From: Coenobita brevimanus
Lineage: Eukaryota > Arthropoda > Malacostraca > Decapoda > Coenobitidae
Direction: 5' to 3'
Assembly: GCA_032717465.1 (NCBI GenBank)
Contig: CM064657.1
Span: 18,131,331 to 18,195,330, forward strand
DNA length: 64,000 bases
Each line of letters begins with the position of its first letter. The stretch's first letter is position 1. The position numbers were made by a program, and so were the translations under genes. Under the pieces are notes generated by a model. That model was given only the letters and a program-made list of their open reading frames with translations, ran no database searches and was not told where the DNA came from. This document shows positions 54,790-64,000 of this stretch, piece by piece.

Positions 54790-55900
54790 TCTATCAAGTC
54801 TGGCACAAGTCTTTTAATTCCAAACTGCTCTCTTGCGGTTTCTGTCCTATCTGTGCCTTTATCTCTAGCTTCCTTTCTGGTACTTTTATAGTCGCTTTTG
54901 TAACAGCCACCAACATTCCCCTAGAGCTCTCAATAGTGGTGATCTTCAGAGTTCTGTCCTGTCACCAACTCTATTCTTTCTAATCATCATAACTTTCTAG
55001 GCTGTACATCTGACTATCCACTCTTGCACTGAAGACTCCACCCTTCACTTTTCCCTCCACTTCTTGCAGCATCCATCACAGCAGTTACTTCAACATACAC
55101 TGTACATAGAATGAGGCAATGTCACACATAATTTTCTGACCTGGTTCATATTAGGCTAAAAGTAACCTAATTGTTTTTAATATATCCAAAACTCTTCCTA
55201 CATCTTTCGACCCGCCATAATCTTCTACAGGAGTTTCTGGTAATATTTAACAATATTCATTTCAATCAGGCATCATCCCCGAATATACTTGGGGTTCCAT
55301 TCTCTCGGGATTTGTCATGGAATGATCGTATTACCTCTCTTGCAAAATCTTCTTCTAAAGAAATTAAGTGTGCTGGGCCGAATCCATGCCTTCCTTACCC
55401 CCGCACAACACATGACTCTATAAAGGGGTTTTATTCGCCCCTTTGTAGAGTACAGCTGTCATACGGTATGTGTGTGTTGGGGACTGGGGTATGCTACTGA
55501 GGGCTCCCCAACTATATCTCTTCTCAACAAGGTGGAGTCAGAGTCTTTTCGTCTCATCAACTCTCCTTCTCTTACTGAGTAGCCCTTTTAACCCTTGTCT
55601 CTTCGCTGCAGTGTTGCATCTTTATCTCTTTCATATCCCTACTTCACTTGTCACTGCTATGCTTAACTGTCTGCCTGCATTCCTTCCCCATTTCGGCGAG
55701 CCTGTATCACCCGTCTGGCAGCACACTCTTACCCCTTTTCTGTCCAGCTTTCTATTGCAAAAGTTAAGGGATACTCTCATCCCTTCATGTTTGCAAGAGC
55801 TCAACTCTGGAACTGTCTTCCTTTGTCTGTAATTCCTTCTGCCTATGATCCCCAGTCTTTAAGACGCAATGTGTCCAGGCCTCTCGAACTGAACAGAACT
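54790..55900 (+). pseudogene. Reverse transcriptase remnants of LINE copy F
   Basis: Short readable pieces only. One resembles KSGTSLLIPNCSLAVS, the region after the palm in copy D. 55,171-55,400 reads HLSTRHNLLQEF and LGVPFSRDLSWNDRITSLAK, matching LGVSFTWDLSWKDHI of copy D. A later piece matches the CTCTGGAACTGTCTTCC segment. Every 100-150 bases the frame shifts. The active site is not readable. No function. Confidence 0.7.
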
Positions 55901-55975
55901 TGAATTTAGCCTCTTTATTTTCACGGAAGGAAAATTTTGCGGCTTCCAGCCTCAGGTTCCTTTTACCTAGCATTA

Positions 55976-56288
55976 AAAAATGTTGCTTAAGGCTGATTAG
56001 GCACTTTTCCTAAGTCCCAGTCTGCTCTTATAATACAAGCAGCCTTATTCGGTATACAGCCACGTCCCGAAATATAGAGCAGCCTAATGACTAGCAGTGC
56101 AGAAGCAGGGCAAGCCCTTTAACACATCAGTGTCAACGTAAATATTCAAGGTGATCAGGAAAGTAACACTCATGCTAAAACCATCTGGTGTTACCTTACA
56201 GAACATTAGACTAGTCTCAACCATACAGTAGAGTGGTTAATGAAACAGTGTTATGTGAGCTGATAACGGTATTCGATTATTAGTGGTG

Positions 56289-56294
<6 letters not shown>
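55976..56294. other. Unassigned sequence
   Basis: Nothing recognised. Confidence 0.5.

Positions 56295-56348
<54 letters not shown>
56295..56348. repeat. (GA)n microsatellite at the 3' end of the I-type LINE
   Basis: 27 GA units (TC on the element's strand), about 90 bases after the ORF2 stop. It may be the element's simple-repeat tail in place of poly-A. Confidence 0.93.
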
Positions 56349-56351
<3 letters not shown>

Positions 56352-56438
56352 TGGTGGTGGTATATTAACCTCAGCGCACTGAGGTACGGGCAAACATGAG
56401 CCCGTTAAGTGGGATGCCTTGCTTGCATCATCATAAAA

Positions 56439-56753
56439 TTAGCGAGGAGGAGGGTAGTTAGACACCACCCGGAGCAGCGTGGAGAGTGGCACTCTTGATA
56501 AAATCTCTGGGGCATCAGTGATGTCCACCCCTGTACGTATAAAGTCGGTACCCAGTCGCGAGCGGAAGGCATGTGTGACTGGGCATCTCAAGATATAATG
56601 TAAGAGTGGCTCTTCCTCCACTTCGTGACAGTGCTCACATGGGTCTGGTCGGGTATGAGCAATTTGATTGTAGGACAGGTATCCTAAACGGAGGCGGCGC
56701 AGATGCACGAGAAACTTTATTGGGGACAGCAGACAGAGATGGCAGTGGCTCAT
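56439..56753 (-). pseudogene. ORF2 C-terminal CCHC zinc finger, out of frame
   Basis: In a different frame from the main part: FLVHLRRLRLGYLSYNQIAH, then CEHCHEVEEEPLLHYILRC (CxxC...H...C), the zinc finger found at the end of many I and Jockey type ORF2 proteins, ending at TAA 56,441-56,439. Joined to the main frame by an indel near the CCCC of 56,721-56,726. Role presumed to be RNA or DNA binding in target-primed reverse transcription. Confidence 0.8.
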
Positions 56754-59163
56754 ATCTCGTGGCTACCGCGTACCAGGTAGCCGATCGGGAGGCTTCCGTG
56801 ACACAGAGACGATGGTCTTCTCGAGCCCACTGCCACACTGTTGCCTTAGCTGTATTAAGTGTTCTGCATGGACCTTCCCTAAGAACAAAAGTGATCTCTG
56901 GGAGGGAGCACGCAGAATGTGCCGCCTGATCTGCACGCTCATTACCCGCCAGACCAACGTGCCCTGGCACCCAGTGGAGGATTACCTTATTTCCAAGGCT
57001 CGCTATGCGAGCTGCATATTTGTGAATGGAGGACAACAAGAACTGATTGTCCTCCAGGGAGCGTGAACGGATGGTCTGGATCGCTGAGAGTGAGTCAGAA
57101 TGAATCACCACTCTGTCATATTTCTGTCTGTAGGCATGCCGTAAAGCCTGCAGAATAGCTGCAAGCTCCGTCTGGAAGACAGATACATCCCGTGTAAGGC
57201 GCCACGACGCCACCACATACTTACAGACGAAGGCTGCCCCAGCAGCTCCGCCTGCAGTAACTGAGCCGTCGGTGTAGAAGTCTACGGTCCTTTCATGCCG
57301 CAGCCCTTCTACCCGCTCAAGAGCCCGTTGCCGAAGGAGAGCAGGGACGGAATCCCGCGCCCTGCCCCCCTCCGGACAAACAAACTCAAAAGAAGGTGGT
57401 GACCAGGGTGGTGGGTCAGCGTAGCCCACACAGGGTGCATCTGGTTCCTCGCAGATACCAGCAGCCACTCCCAGCCTGTGCATCACAGCAACCAGCCCAT
57501 GGACCCAGTCTCTACCAGGTGTATTATCTGGAGGTTGGGCAAGCAACCGTGTCAGCAGAGCTGAGACCGCAAGCTGGGGTCTACGCTGCACAAGCTGGAG
57601 GACAACTGCTGTAGCCCGGAGTACGACCCTACCTCTCAGAGAGGGAAGGCCGCCTTCCAGACGGAGGTTTACTATTCTGGTCCACATGGGGGCGCGAAGC
57701 ATGATGCGTAGTGCTTCATTCTGAATCACCTCCAGCGATCCAGCCACTTTCGGGGGCAAGCTTGTCAGACAGATAGCGCTGTAGTCGACCATCGACCGGA
57801 TGGCGTGCACATAGAAGGTGCGGAGGACCCCAAAAGAGGCCCCCAGTCCCTTTCTAAAAAGAAATCGAAGTGCTGCCATCCGAGTCTTAGCCTTCTCTCG
57901 CAGGTACCTGATATGACTTGTGAACTTTAACCCCGCGTCCATCCACACTCCCAGATACTTATGTGTAGTCACACACGTCAATGGTTGCCCTCCCAGCAAC
58001 AACGGAAAAGCCGGTGGGCGGAGACCAAAGGGCATATAGCGAGTCTTCGCCATATTGACCTTTAGCCCCAGTTCCGCCGACTTCCTGTATAGTCGTGAGA
58101 GGGCTTCATTGGCTTGTGTGTAGCAGTCTCTTCTCAGGAAAACTAGAACCAGATCGTCCGCATATGCAAGAAGCGTGACTCCCCGGTCGTAATTCACATC
58201 TAAAAGCCCCTCCATCAAGATGTTGAAGAGGATGGGGCTTAGGACACTGCCCTGAGGCGTGCCGTTTTCGTGCGAATACGACGGGGAGACACGTCCTTGG
58301 AAGCGGACGCTGGCAGTACTCTCGAGGAAGAAGTCCTGAATCCATTGTAGGAGTTTGCCTCCCACCCCTCGAGCCACAAGGGCACTAAGAATAACCAGGG
58401 GGCTCGCCAGCTCAAAAGCTTTTTCTAGATCGAGGAAGACCGCCATCCTCACTCCACCCCGAAGCTCCCCGAGGAAAGACGCCAAGCAGTGTGCAGCACT
58501 GCGTCCGTGATGGTAAGCAAATATCCTCGGGTGTAGTGGACCCAGACGCCATGTAAGTCTTGCCCTCACTACCCTCTCAGCTGTCTTTCCTATACAACTG
58601 AGCAGGGAGATGGGACGCATGGCGCCTGGGTCGTTTGGCTTCGGAATGGGGTGGATGACAGCAGTCTTCCATGACCTCGGTAATCGCCCCTCAGACCAGG
58701 AGAGAGTTATCAGATCTAAGAGTCGCTTCTTTCCACAATCTCCAGCATGGGACAGTATCGAATAAGTAAGCCCGTCTAGCCCAGGAGCAGTGTCAGCCCT
58801 GCGCCGCAAAGCTGCCTGGAGCTCATCATCCGTGATGGGGCAATCCGCCACATCAGGACAAGCACAAGCTTTTTGGATAACCGCAGCGCGAGAGTCCGAC
58901 AGTTGCTCCTGTTGGGCTAGAACGGACCTCTGGAGATTGTGGGAGGCCGAGCGATCTGCAAACTGCTTAGCCAGGCGGTCAGCCTCTGAGGCCGGGTCAG
59001 TGTGTGACGGTGGACGAGAGGGGCGGGGATCGGTGATGGACCGCAACCTTCTCCACATCTGTCGGAGAGTGGAGTGAGGTCCTAAAGTCCGACACCACCG
59101 AACCAACGCCTCTTCCCGAAGGCGACGCTTCTCAACCAGGACGTGTCGGGACACAGCCTCCAA
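56635..59163 (-). CDS. ORF2 main part: reverse transcriptase and RNase H of the I-type LINE (842 codons open)
   Basis: Makes cDNA at the nicked target. Reverse transcriptase at residues ~100-350: DTAPGLDGLTY, HPIPKPNDPGAMRPISLLSC, VFLDLEKAFE (palm aspartate ~245), NGTPQGSVLSPILFNILMEG and LLAYADDLVLVF (YADD at 334-337), all intact. RNase H at ~627-750: VDFYTDGSV (D632), FQTELAAI (E666), VIHSDSLSA (D690) and GNERADQAAH (D745), so the catalytic set is complete; WVPGHVGLAGNERA is typical. The frame is continuous with the 59,439-59,203 piece except for one TGA (59,205-59,203). The listed ATG is internal, not the native start. Its last ~20 residues are out of frame because of an indel at about 56,721-56,726. 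Confidence 0.93.
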   Translation of the reverse strand: MEAVSRHVLVEKRRLREEALVRWCRTLGPHSTLRQMWRRLRSITDPRPSRPPSHTDPASEADRLAKQFADRSASHNLQRSVLAQQEQLSDSRAAVIQKACACPDVADCPITDDELQAALRRRADTAPGLDGLTYSILSHAGDCGKKRLLDLITLSWSEGRLPRSWKTAVIHPIPKPNDPGAMRPISLLSCIGKTAERVVRARLTWRLGPLHPRIFAYHHGRSAAHCLASFLGELRGGVRMAVFLDLEKAFELASPLVILSALVARGVGGKLLQWIQDFFLESTASVRFQGRVSPSYSHENGTPQGSVLSPILFNILMEGLLDVNYDRGVTLLAYADDLVLVFLRRDCYTQANEALSRLYRKSAELGLKVNMAKTRYMPFGLRPPAFPLLLGGQPLTCVTTHKYLGVWMDAGLKFTSHIRYLREKAKTRMAALRFLFRKGLGASFGVLRTFYVHAIRSMVDYSAICLTSLPPKVAGSLEVIQNEALRIMLRAPMWTRIVNLRLEGGLPSLRGRVVLRATAVVLQLVQRRPQLAVSALLTRLLAQPPDNTPGRDWVHGLVAVMHRLGVAAGICEEPDAPCVGYADPPPWSPPSFEFVCPEGGRARDSVPALLRQRALERVEGLRHERTVDFYTDGSVTAGGAAGAAFVCKYVVASWRLTRDVSVFQTELAAILQALRHAYRQKYDRVVIHSDSLSAIQTIRSRSLEDNQFLLSSIHKYAARIASLGNKVILHWVPGHVGLAGNERADQAAHSACSLPEITFVLREGPCRTLNTAKATVWQWAREDHRLCVTEASRSATWYAVATRYEPLPSLSAVPNKVSRASAPPPFRIPVLQSNCSYPTRPM

Positions 59164-59202
59164 GCGTCTTCGAAGAGGTGAGTTTCGACGCCGCCGGTAA
59201 TC

Positions 59203-60104
59203 TCAACGCGCCGCATTCAGCCGCCTATTCAGCTCCCTGACTCGGTCACAGTAGAACCAACCGTCCCGGTATGACCTCGAGAATCGCCGCCTCTGAGGGA
59301 TTGCCTCTGTGGCCGCTTGCCTGAAGACACAGGCTACTTGATCCGCCAGTCTCTCCAAGTCTGTGGGGGGGGGGATGAGGAAAAAGCGCAGGCTAGAGCT
59401 CGTTCGAAAGCCGCCCAGTCCGCTCTCTCCACATCCCACCGTGGTGGCGGGTCAGGAGGTGGGAGGGGAGTTAAACCTAGCTCAGTAATTATAGCAAAGT
59501 GGTCACTCATGAGGGTGGGGTGTATGGACCAATGTGCCAAATCCACTAAGGAATCCGACACGAAGGTTAAGTCCAGACGCCCCCCCCTAACATGAGTGGG
59601 TCCTGTGACATCCGTCAACAGAGACACACCAGCCATTTCCTCTAATACTAGGGCTATGTGCCGTCCTGCCTCATTGGACCTTTGCGTTGATTGCAAGAGG
59701 TCATGGTGCGCGTTAAAGTCGCCCCCAAAGAGCACGGGCTCCCTAGTAGCTTGGGAGAACAAGTCCCCCAACTCCAGGGCAGCACCGGGTCTGCTGTATA
59801 CATTGTATACCGTGAGGGACGACTGAGCAAGTTGTAGTTGCACACCATGAACCTCTACATCAGTTCCACAGAATGGAGCGGGCTCACACACTATGAAAGC
59901 GATGTGGTCCTGGACTAAGATGGCACATCCTCTAGTAATACCCCGGACATAAGGGAGGAGATGAGTGGTGTATCCCGGCAGACGGAACGGGGATCTCTCC
60001 CCCAGCAGAGTCTCTTGCAGAAGGAACACGTGAGGTTGGTCCCTCACTGCCGCCTCCTGGAGTAGTGAGAGCTTCTTCAGTACTCCCGCACAGTTCCACT
60101 GCAT
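59203..60104 (-). pseudogene. ORF2 N-terminal part: APE-type endonuclease (frameshift at a C10 run)
   Basis: From ATG 60,104-60,102 it reads MQWNCAGVLKKLSLLQEA, HVFLLQETLL (catalytic glutamate), VYNVYSRPG, FGGDFNAHHD (+ strand 59,701-59,731) and LMSDHFAI (about 59,493-59,512), the full motif set of a LINE endonuclease that nicks target DNA. The start overlaps the end of ORF1 by 28 bases in another frame, so ORF2 is probably made by reinitiation. The frame runs to a stop at 59,334. A 10-base G run at 59,365-59,374 marks where it should switch to the next frame (PPPTDLERLADQ), which continues to TGA 59,205-59,203. The run could be a real indel or a homopolymer sequencing error. Confidence 0.85.
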
Positions 60105-62185
60105 GATCCTGAGGGAGGTGGGGTTCCCCGGTCTGGGGAAAGTTGGAGCCGTGTGCCCGACTCCTCCTGCGGCACATGCGGAGACCGTGGGGCCTCCCGT
60201 GAGTCCGCTGGGGAGCGCTGGCGACTGCGGCTCCGACTGTGGTCTTTTGGTGAGTGCAGCCGGCGATTGCGGTGCTGGCACCTGTTCCTCGGTCTCTCCC
60301 TGGCACCCTCGGGAACTGTGGGAGCTGAACCCTCCTGTTCTTCGCCCTGTGATATCAGTTTTGTCTGTGATGGCTCCTGTTCTGTGGCCTGTGATGTTGT
60401 GGGTATCGCCCCAGGATACAGCTTGTCCGTCTCCACATCCAGGATTGATTTGGTCCTTGCCAGGAACTGTTCCTTCGGCACCGTGGTTGGTATAAACTCT
60501 ACCATGAGCTGCAGGAAGTGCATCGCAATGGACTTCCCAACCTCCATCACCTGCTCCATGGTGACTGCTGGTTGAGCCGGGGCCGTAGGAGGTGGAGGAG
60601 GAGGTGAGGGAGGCAGGCAGTAGTGGTGAGGTGTCTGACTGGGCCCTGACGACAGTGCGGGAGGGTTGTGGACCTCCGCCACTGTGGTGATGATCGTAGG
60701 TGTTGGGAGTGGTGGGAATGCTTCTGGAGCTAGAGCCGGTGCAGGTGGTGGTGCCTGACGTTGCTGCCCCCAAACAAAAGTGCCTGGAGGAGCTGGGGAG
60801 GCAAGGGAGGTCTGCTGCTGTTTTACTCAAGCCACTTGATTTTCTCTCCCCTGATTTACTCTCCGTGTTCTGGCTGGGCAGTTGGGGTGCCAGGCGTGAT
60901 GTGCCCCCTTGCAGTTGGGGCATCTTGCAGTGACCGCCTCCTTTGCCTTGAATTTGTTCAGGCATATCGTGGTGTCGTGCGCCCCACTGCAGATGCCGCA
61001 TACGAAGGGTCTGGTGCAAGTGGTCCTGTGGTGGCCATTGCGCTGGCACCAGTAGCACCTCAGTGGCTCTGGTGTGAAGGGGCGCAGCCAAAATTTGCCC
61101 CAGTTCCCTAGATCTAAAGACGGGACTATGGGGCCACGCAGGGTCACAAGGACCTGTAGTGTTTCCTCCCTGGTGCGCTGATGCTGGCACCTCTCTGCCT
61201 CCTCTACTAGTTCGTGTCTGTGCAGGAGATCGAGTGGCATTCTCCTGGGGTACCCCATAACCACTGCCTTTGTTGTTTGTCCCCCTTTCTGTAGTTCTAT
61301 GATCTTTACCATAGAGGTCTCGTCCTCTGCTACCTGCTTTAGTTGTTGATATGCCACCTCTGTTTGAGGGATGAGGACACAGCTGTCGTCCCGGCCGAAG
61401 CGGTTCTGTACAGCTAGGTCCGGCAGCTGCGCCTCTAGAGCGGCTACCGCATCGTATGAGGTGGCGTACCCCTCCTGTTGTGGTACTCTGAAAGCAGGGA
61501 AGGCGGAGCGCGGAGGCGGAGGTGCGGATACCGACACTGATGGGCGTGCCCGAGGCACTGGCCGAGCAGGAGGTGGTGTTGTAAAAACCTCCCCTGCCTT
61601 CCTGGTATTTTTCCGTTTTCCCCCTTTGGTTACCAGGGTAAAACCATCCTCATTGGCAATGGCAGGGGTTGCCGCAGGTGGTGCGGAGGTGGCCGGCGCA
61701 GATGTGGAGGTCGTGGCAGATGTCTGGGAAGGGCGGGGGTCAAGGGGTGCCGGCAGTGCAAGGTCCGTATCCTCTGTCGTGCTCGGTGGATTGCACGGAG
61801 CCGCAGTGGTTTCAGGTGTGTAGGAGGCAGGCTTGGTTTTCGGGGCGGACGCTGGCTTTGAGGAGCCGCAGAGGTCTTAGGACGCCGGGAGAACTACATC
61901 CATGACCTCCGTGGTCCGCAGCATCTTGCGGGGAGCTGCTGAGGCTTCCGTGTGTGCACTCTCACCTCGGGATCCGATGGACATTCCTGCTTGTCCATGA
62001 GTGTTCGATGGTGGGTCAGTCGATCCCGTAGACGAGTTGCTCTCTCCTGACCTGTGCCTGGTTCGTTTCTGCTTCCCTGACGTCGGTGGCTTCCTGTTAC
62101 CGGTGAGAGGCCGCGGTATCTTTGACTCCAGTCGTGGATCTCGGGATGCATAGGGCACCCCCGGGAGGCTCTTGGATGTCGACAT
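60077..62185 (-). pseudogene. ORF1 (gag-like, zinc knuckles) of the I-type LINE, two in-frame stops
   Basis: About 702 codons in one frame from ATG 62,185-62,183 to the stop at 60,079-60,077, broken only by TAA at 61,879-61,877 and TGA at 60,829-60,827. It is a nucleic-acid-binding protein that packages the element RNA. An S/T/R-rich N-terminus is followed by EDGFTLVTKGGKRKN (a motif common in arthropod LINE gag proteins), then an RRM-like part (QLKQVAEDETSMVKIIELQK). Three CCHC knuckles follow: CYWCQRNGHHRTTC, CGICSGAHDTTIC and CPNCKGAHHAWHPNC (about 61,010-60,870). The tail is proline-rich, then basic (SRSRSRQRSP). GTG at 62,242 is open in frame but ATG 62,185 is the likelier start. Each stop is one base from a sense codon. 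Confidence 0.85.
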
Positions 62186-62880
62186 CCTTGGTTCGCCCTC
62201 GTTGGCGGCCGACACACCACACTCACACTCACAATCACACACACAATCACACAGAATTAAAGAAGAAGCCTACCTACTGTGGTGGAACTGCCCCCCCGCT
62301 AGCGGAGTACGACAGCCCTTGCCACAGCCCCGAAGGTCTTTGCCTAAACCCTAACGTGTTTGGCCCACCTCTGCAGCTTCCTATAACCACCCCTACTAAG
62401 GGGCCCCCTTGTGAACCTGGCCTGCGCCAGGAAACCGCGGGGTTCGGCGTCGTACCACGTACCAGAGGACGCTAAGGGCCAGAAAGGAAGTAAAGTAGAA
62501 GGAGCGAAAGACCCATGAAAGGGCGAGTGCACACAAGTGTGCGCACCCCGGTACACAGACGTGGGGGAAGACCAGAAAGCTTGGTCGGGAATACTGCCAA
62601 TGCAATGCGAAGCACAGGATATAGTGATACGCACTAGGGCAACCAGAAGACTACTGGAGTTATCTGAGACAAGATTCTCACACCACAACGGCAGTCAGAA
62701 AATGCGAAACAGCCGCAACAGCAGACACCTCAAGCACTGGCGTGAGACAAAAGGGCAGAGCAGCTCGATCAACGGCGAACGGAGAGCTGTTACCCTTGTT
62801 GTGGCAAGACAGGAGCAGGAGGTGTCGATAGTACGGCGGTCAGCAGGAGAGTGTGAGAGAATTTGTTGCTGACCACAGGA
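62186..62880 (-). promoter_or_regulatory. Probable 5' leader of the I-type LINE
   Basis: GC-rich, without AT microsatellites, ending where composition returns to AT-rich DNA at about 62,880. LINEs of this kind carry an internal promoter at their 5' end, but I see no specific element. It contains a CA-rich run at 62,211-62,250. Confidence 0.5.
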
Positions 62881-63355
62881 GCCGAAGAGTTTTAATAATG
62901 TCATAACTAATTCTCTAATGGTCGGGACAGCTCTAATATTCTGTACCAGCTTCTGCCAGATTTTTCTATTTAATGCTGACTGGCTCATATATGTCTAAAG
63001 GATTTCATATTCCCTTCTTTGTTATCAATAACCCTTGTGGCGATTTTGATTACATAAAAACGCAGGCAAGATTATTAATATACCACGTGCAGAAATATGC
63101 TAATAGGCAAGCGATGTTAGAAAGCCTGTTTCATGATGATACTGTGGTATTAACGCACAGGCCTCTATGACATACACAGAACTGAATGAAATCGCTTGGC
63201 GTTCGCTGGAATGGAAGGCAAGGGTTGTCTTGACCACAGAAGGTATAACCAGGGACAGTTTGGGTCTCCGGCATAGCTTTTATCATGCCGTACACTATGT
63301 TGTGCGTCGTGGCCATTACTGAATACTTTAGCTCATACCAAAGTCATATAGTAAT
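62881..63355. other. Unassigned sequence
   Basis: A 66-codon open frame at 62,973-63,170 (HIPFFVINNPCGDFDY, YANRQAMLESLFHDD) has balanced composition but no recognised domain and no splice-site pair. Not called as a gene. Confidence 0.4.
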
Positions 63356-63378
63356 TCTCTCTCTCTCTCTCTCTCTCA
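63356..63378. repeat. (CT)n microsatellite
   Basis: About 11 CT units. Confidence 0.93.
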
Positions 63379-63935
63379 TATCGTTTTATATTCTACTATA
63401 ATTCGTAATAAAATTTAACTTCGTGGTGGTCAGCCGTCAGGTCAATCAGTAGCCGTATTCTAGGTGGCATAAGAGGCTTGGTAATACCTCTTCTTCGGCG
63501 AACTGACAGACATAGTACACTTTTTATCCTACTGTATCATCAGCAGCAAAATTCCTGTTGCAACTTTTCCTTCATTCTCCACAGACTTTGAAAATTGGTC
63601 TGGTGAAGCCGAAGCGATGGGCACTGATGACACTGATCTCTGGCAAAATAGTCGTCGTTGCCATTTGCTGCTAATTAATGTGGCCGAATATTACTGTCCA
63701 TGGAGGGAGAAGCGTAAGCGATGGATCCTTTGTTGCCGACTTTACTAACTGTAGCAAACTCGTCCACGTGAAAACATGTAGATAACCTAAAGAACAGCAA
63801 GGCTTACCAGTATTAAATATCTAAAAAATCGGTCACGACGCCTTCAGAATCAGTGATAATACGAACCCCTGTATTAAGTTTTATTTTTTGTCCTGTAAAA
63901 CAAATATTTGTTTTGTGTGGGTTTCGAGCCTTCCC

Positions 63936-63938
<3 letters not shown>
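63379..63938. other. Unassigned sequence
   Basis: No gene or repeat recognised. Confidence 0.5.

Positions 63939-63971
<33 letters not shown>
63939..63971. repeat. Poly-A run
   Basis: 33 A. It could be the tail of a retroposed sequence on the plus strand, but no 3' end of a known family from this window precedes it. Confidence 0.9.
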
Positions 63972-63974
<3 letters not shown>

Positions 63975-64000
63975 TGTGAAAGGCGATACTTATATAATGC

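Larger units (their letters stand above)
53480..55975 (+). mobile_element. LINE family J2, copy F (badly decayed)
   Basis: Matches copy D through the endonuclease tail (about 53,490-53,880), the polymerase (about 54,790-55,330) and the C-terminal and 3' region (to the A run at about 55,975). It is interrupted at about 53,995-54,735 by an opposite-strand fragment of another LINE. Confidence 0.72.
56349..62880 (-). mobile_element. I-type non-LTR retrotransposon, near full length (~6.5 kb)
   Basis: The minus strand carries a GC-rich 5' leader (about 62,186-62,880), a gag-like ORF1 (62,185-60,077), an ORF2 overlapping it by 28 bases (60,104-56,439) with endonuclease, reverse transcriptase, RNase H and a C-terminal CCHC finger, and a short 3' region followed by (TC)n. 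An RNase H domain with a zinc-knuckle ORF1 is the organisation of the I superfamily. Only two stops in ORF1 and one stop plus two frameshifts in ORF2 were found, so it is young. 5' limit inferred from the base-composition change. Confidence 0.88.

Noticed and set aside
59334..61190. Long minus-strand frame starting upstream of the endonuclease
   Set aside because: Its first ~360 codons are the out-of-frame shadow of ORF1. Only the part from 60,104 is the true start of ORF2.
62973..63170. 66-codon open frame near the right end
   Set aside because: Plausible composition but no domain, splice sites or repeat match. Left as unassigned.

Overview
This is a eukaryotic, gene-poor, repeat-dominated window. 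Long (CA)n, (TA)n and (TC)n arrays, tRNA-derived SINEs with simple-repeat tails, and a mix of Penelope, Jockey/CR1-like, RTE-like and I-type LINEs with hAT, piggyBac, mariner-like and Harbinger-like DNA transposons suggest an arthropod, most plausibly a decapod crustacean. That assignment is inference from the repeat repertoire. No complete host gene was recognised. One stretch (42,828-43,136) looks like the last coding exon of a host gene of unknown function.

Layout: 0-2.6 kb holds SINEs in CA/TA microsatellites and a Penelope-like remnant with a GIY-YIG domain, then a 25-bp minisatellite. At 2.6-6.9 kb is a Jockey/CR1-like LINE (copy A) inserted in that minisatellite and itself carrying an ~810-bp AGGTCA-rich tandem repeat. 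At 7.66-9.17 kb is a non-autonomous hAT element with perfect 8-bp target duplications. At 10-12.3 kb are microsatellites and G-rich minisatellites. At 12.3-14.2 kb is an RTE-like LINE (E1). At 14.2-18.7 kb two inverted copies of one SINE flank LINE copy B and a mariner-like MITE. At 19.7-22.4 kb is a second RTE-type LINE (H) between two (TA)n arrays. From 22.5 to 28.5 kb the DNA is mostly low-complexity or unassigned, with SINEs.

The most instructive region is 28.6-41.5 kb, a four-level nested stack. One RTE-like LINE (E2, + strand) is split by a hAT-like transposon (29,049-31,478), by LINE copy C (32,992-37,867, - strand) and by a second LINE (copy D, 38,668-41,185, + strand). Copy C is in turn split by a 3.4-kb piggyBac element (33,638-37,038) with perfect 16-bp inverted ends and TTAA duplications. 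Uninterrupted relatives elsewhere in the same window (E1 and copy B) supply the empty sites, so the order of events can be read directly.

From 43 to 56 kb there are a GC-rich Harbinger-like MITE, a polypyrimidine tract, a foldback hairpin, a SINE cluster, remnants of the copy D family and a candidate second piggyBac end. At 56.35-62.88 kb (- strand) lies a near full-length I-type LINE with a gag-like ORF1 (zinc knuckles) and an endonuclease / reverse transcriptase / RNase H ORF2, broken by only a few stops and frameshifts. The last kilobase is unassigned. All boundaries and family names come from reading alone; no database search or alignment program was run.
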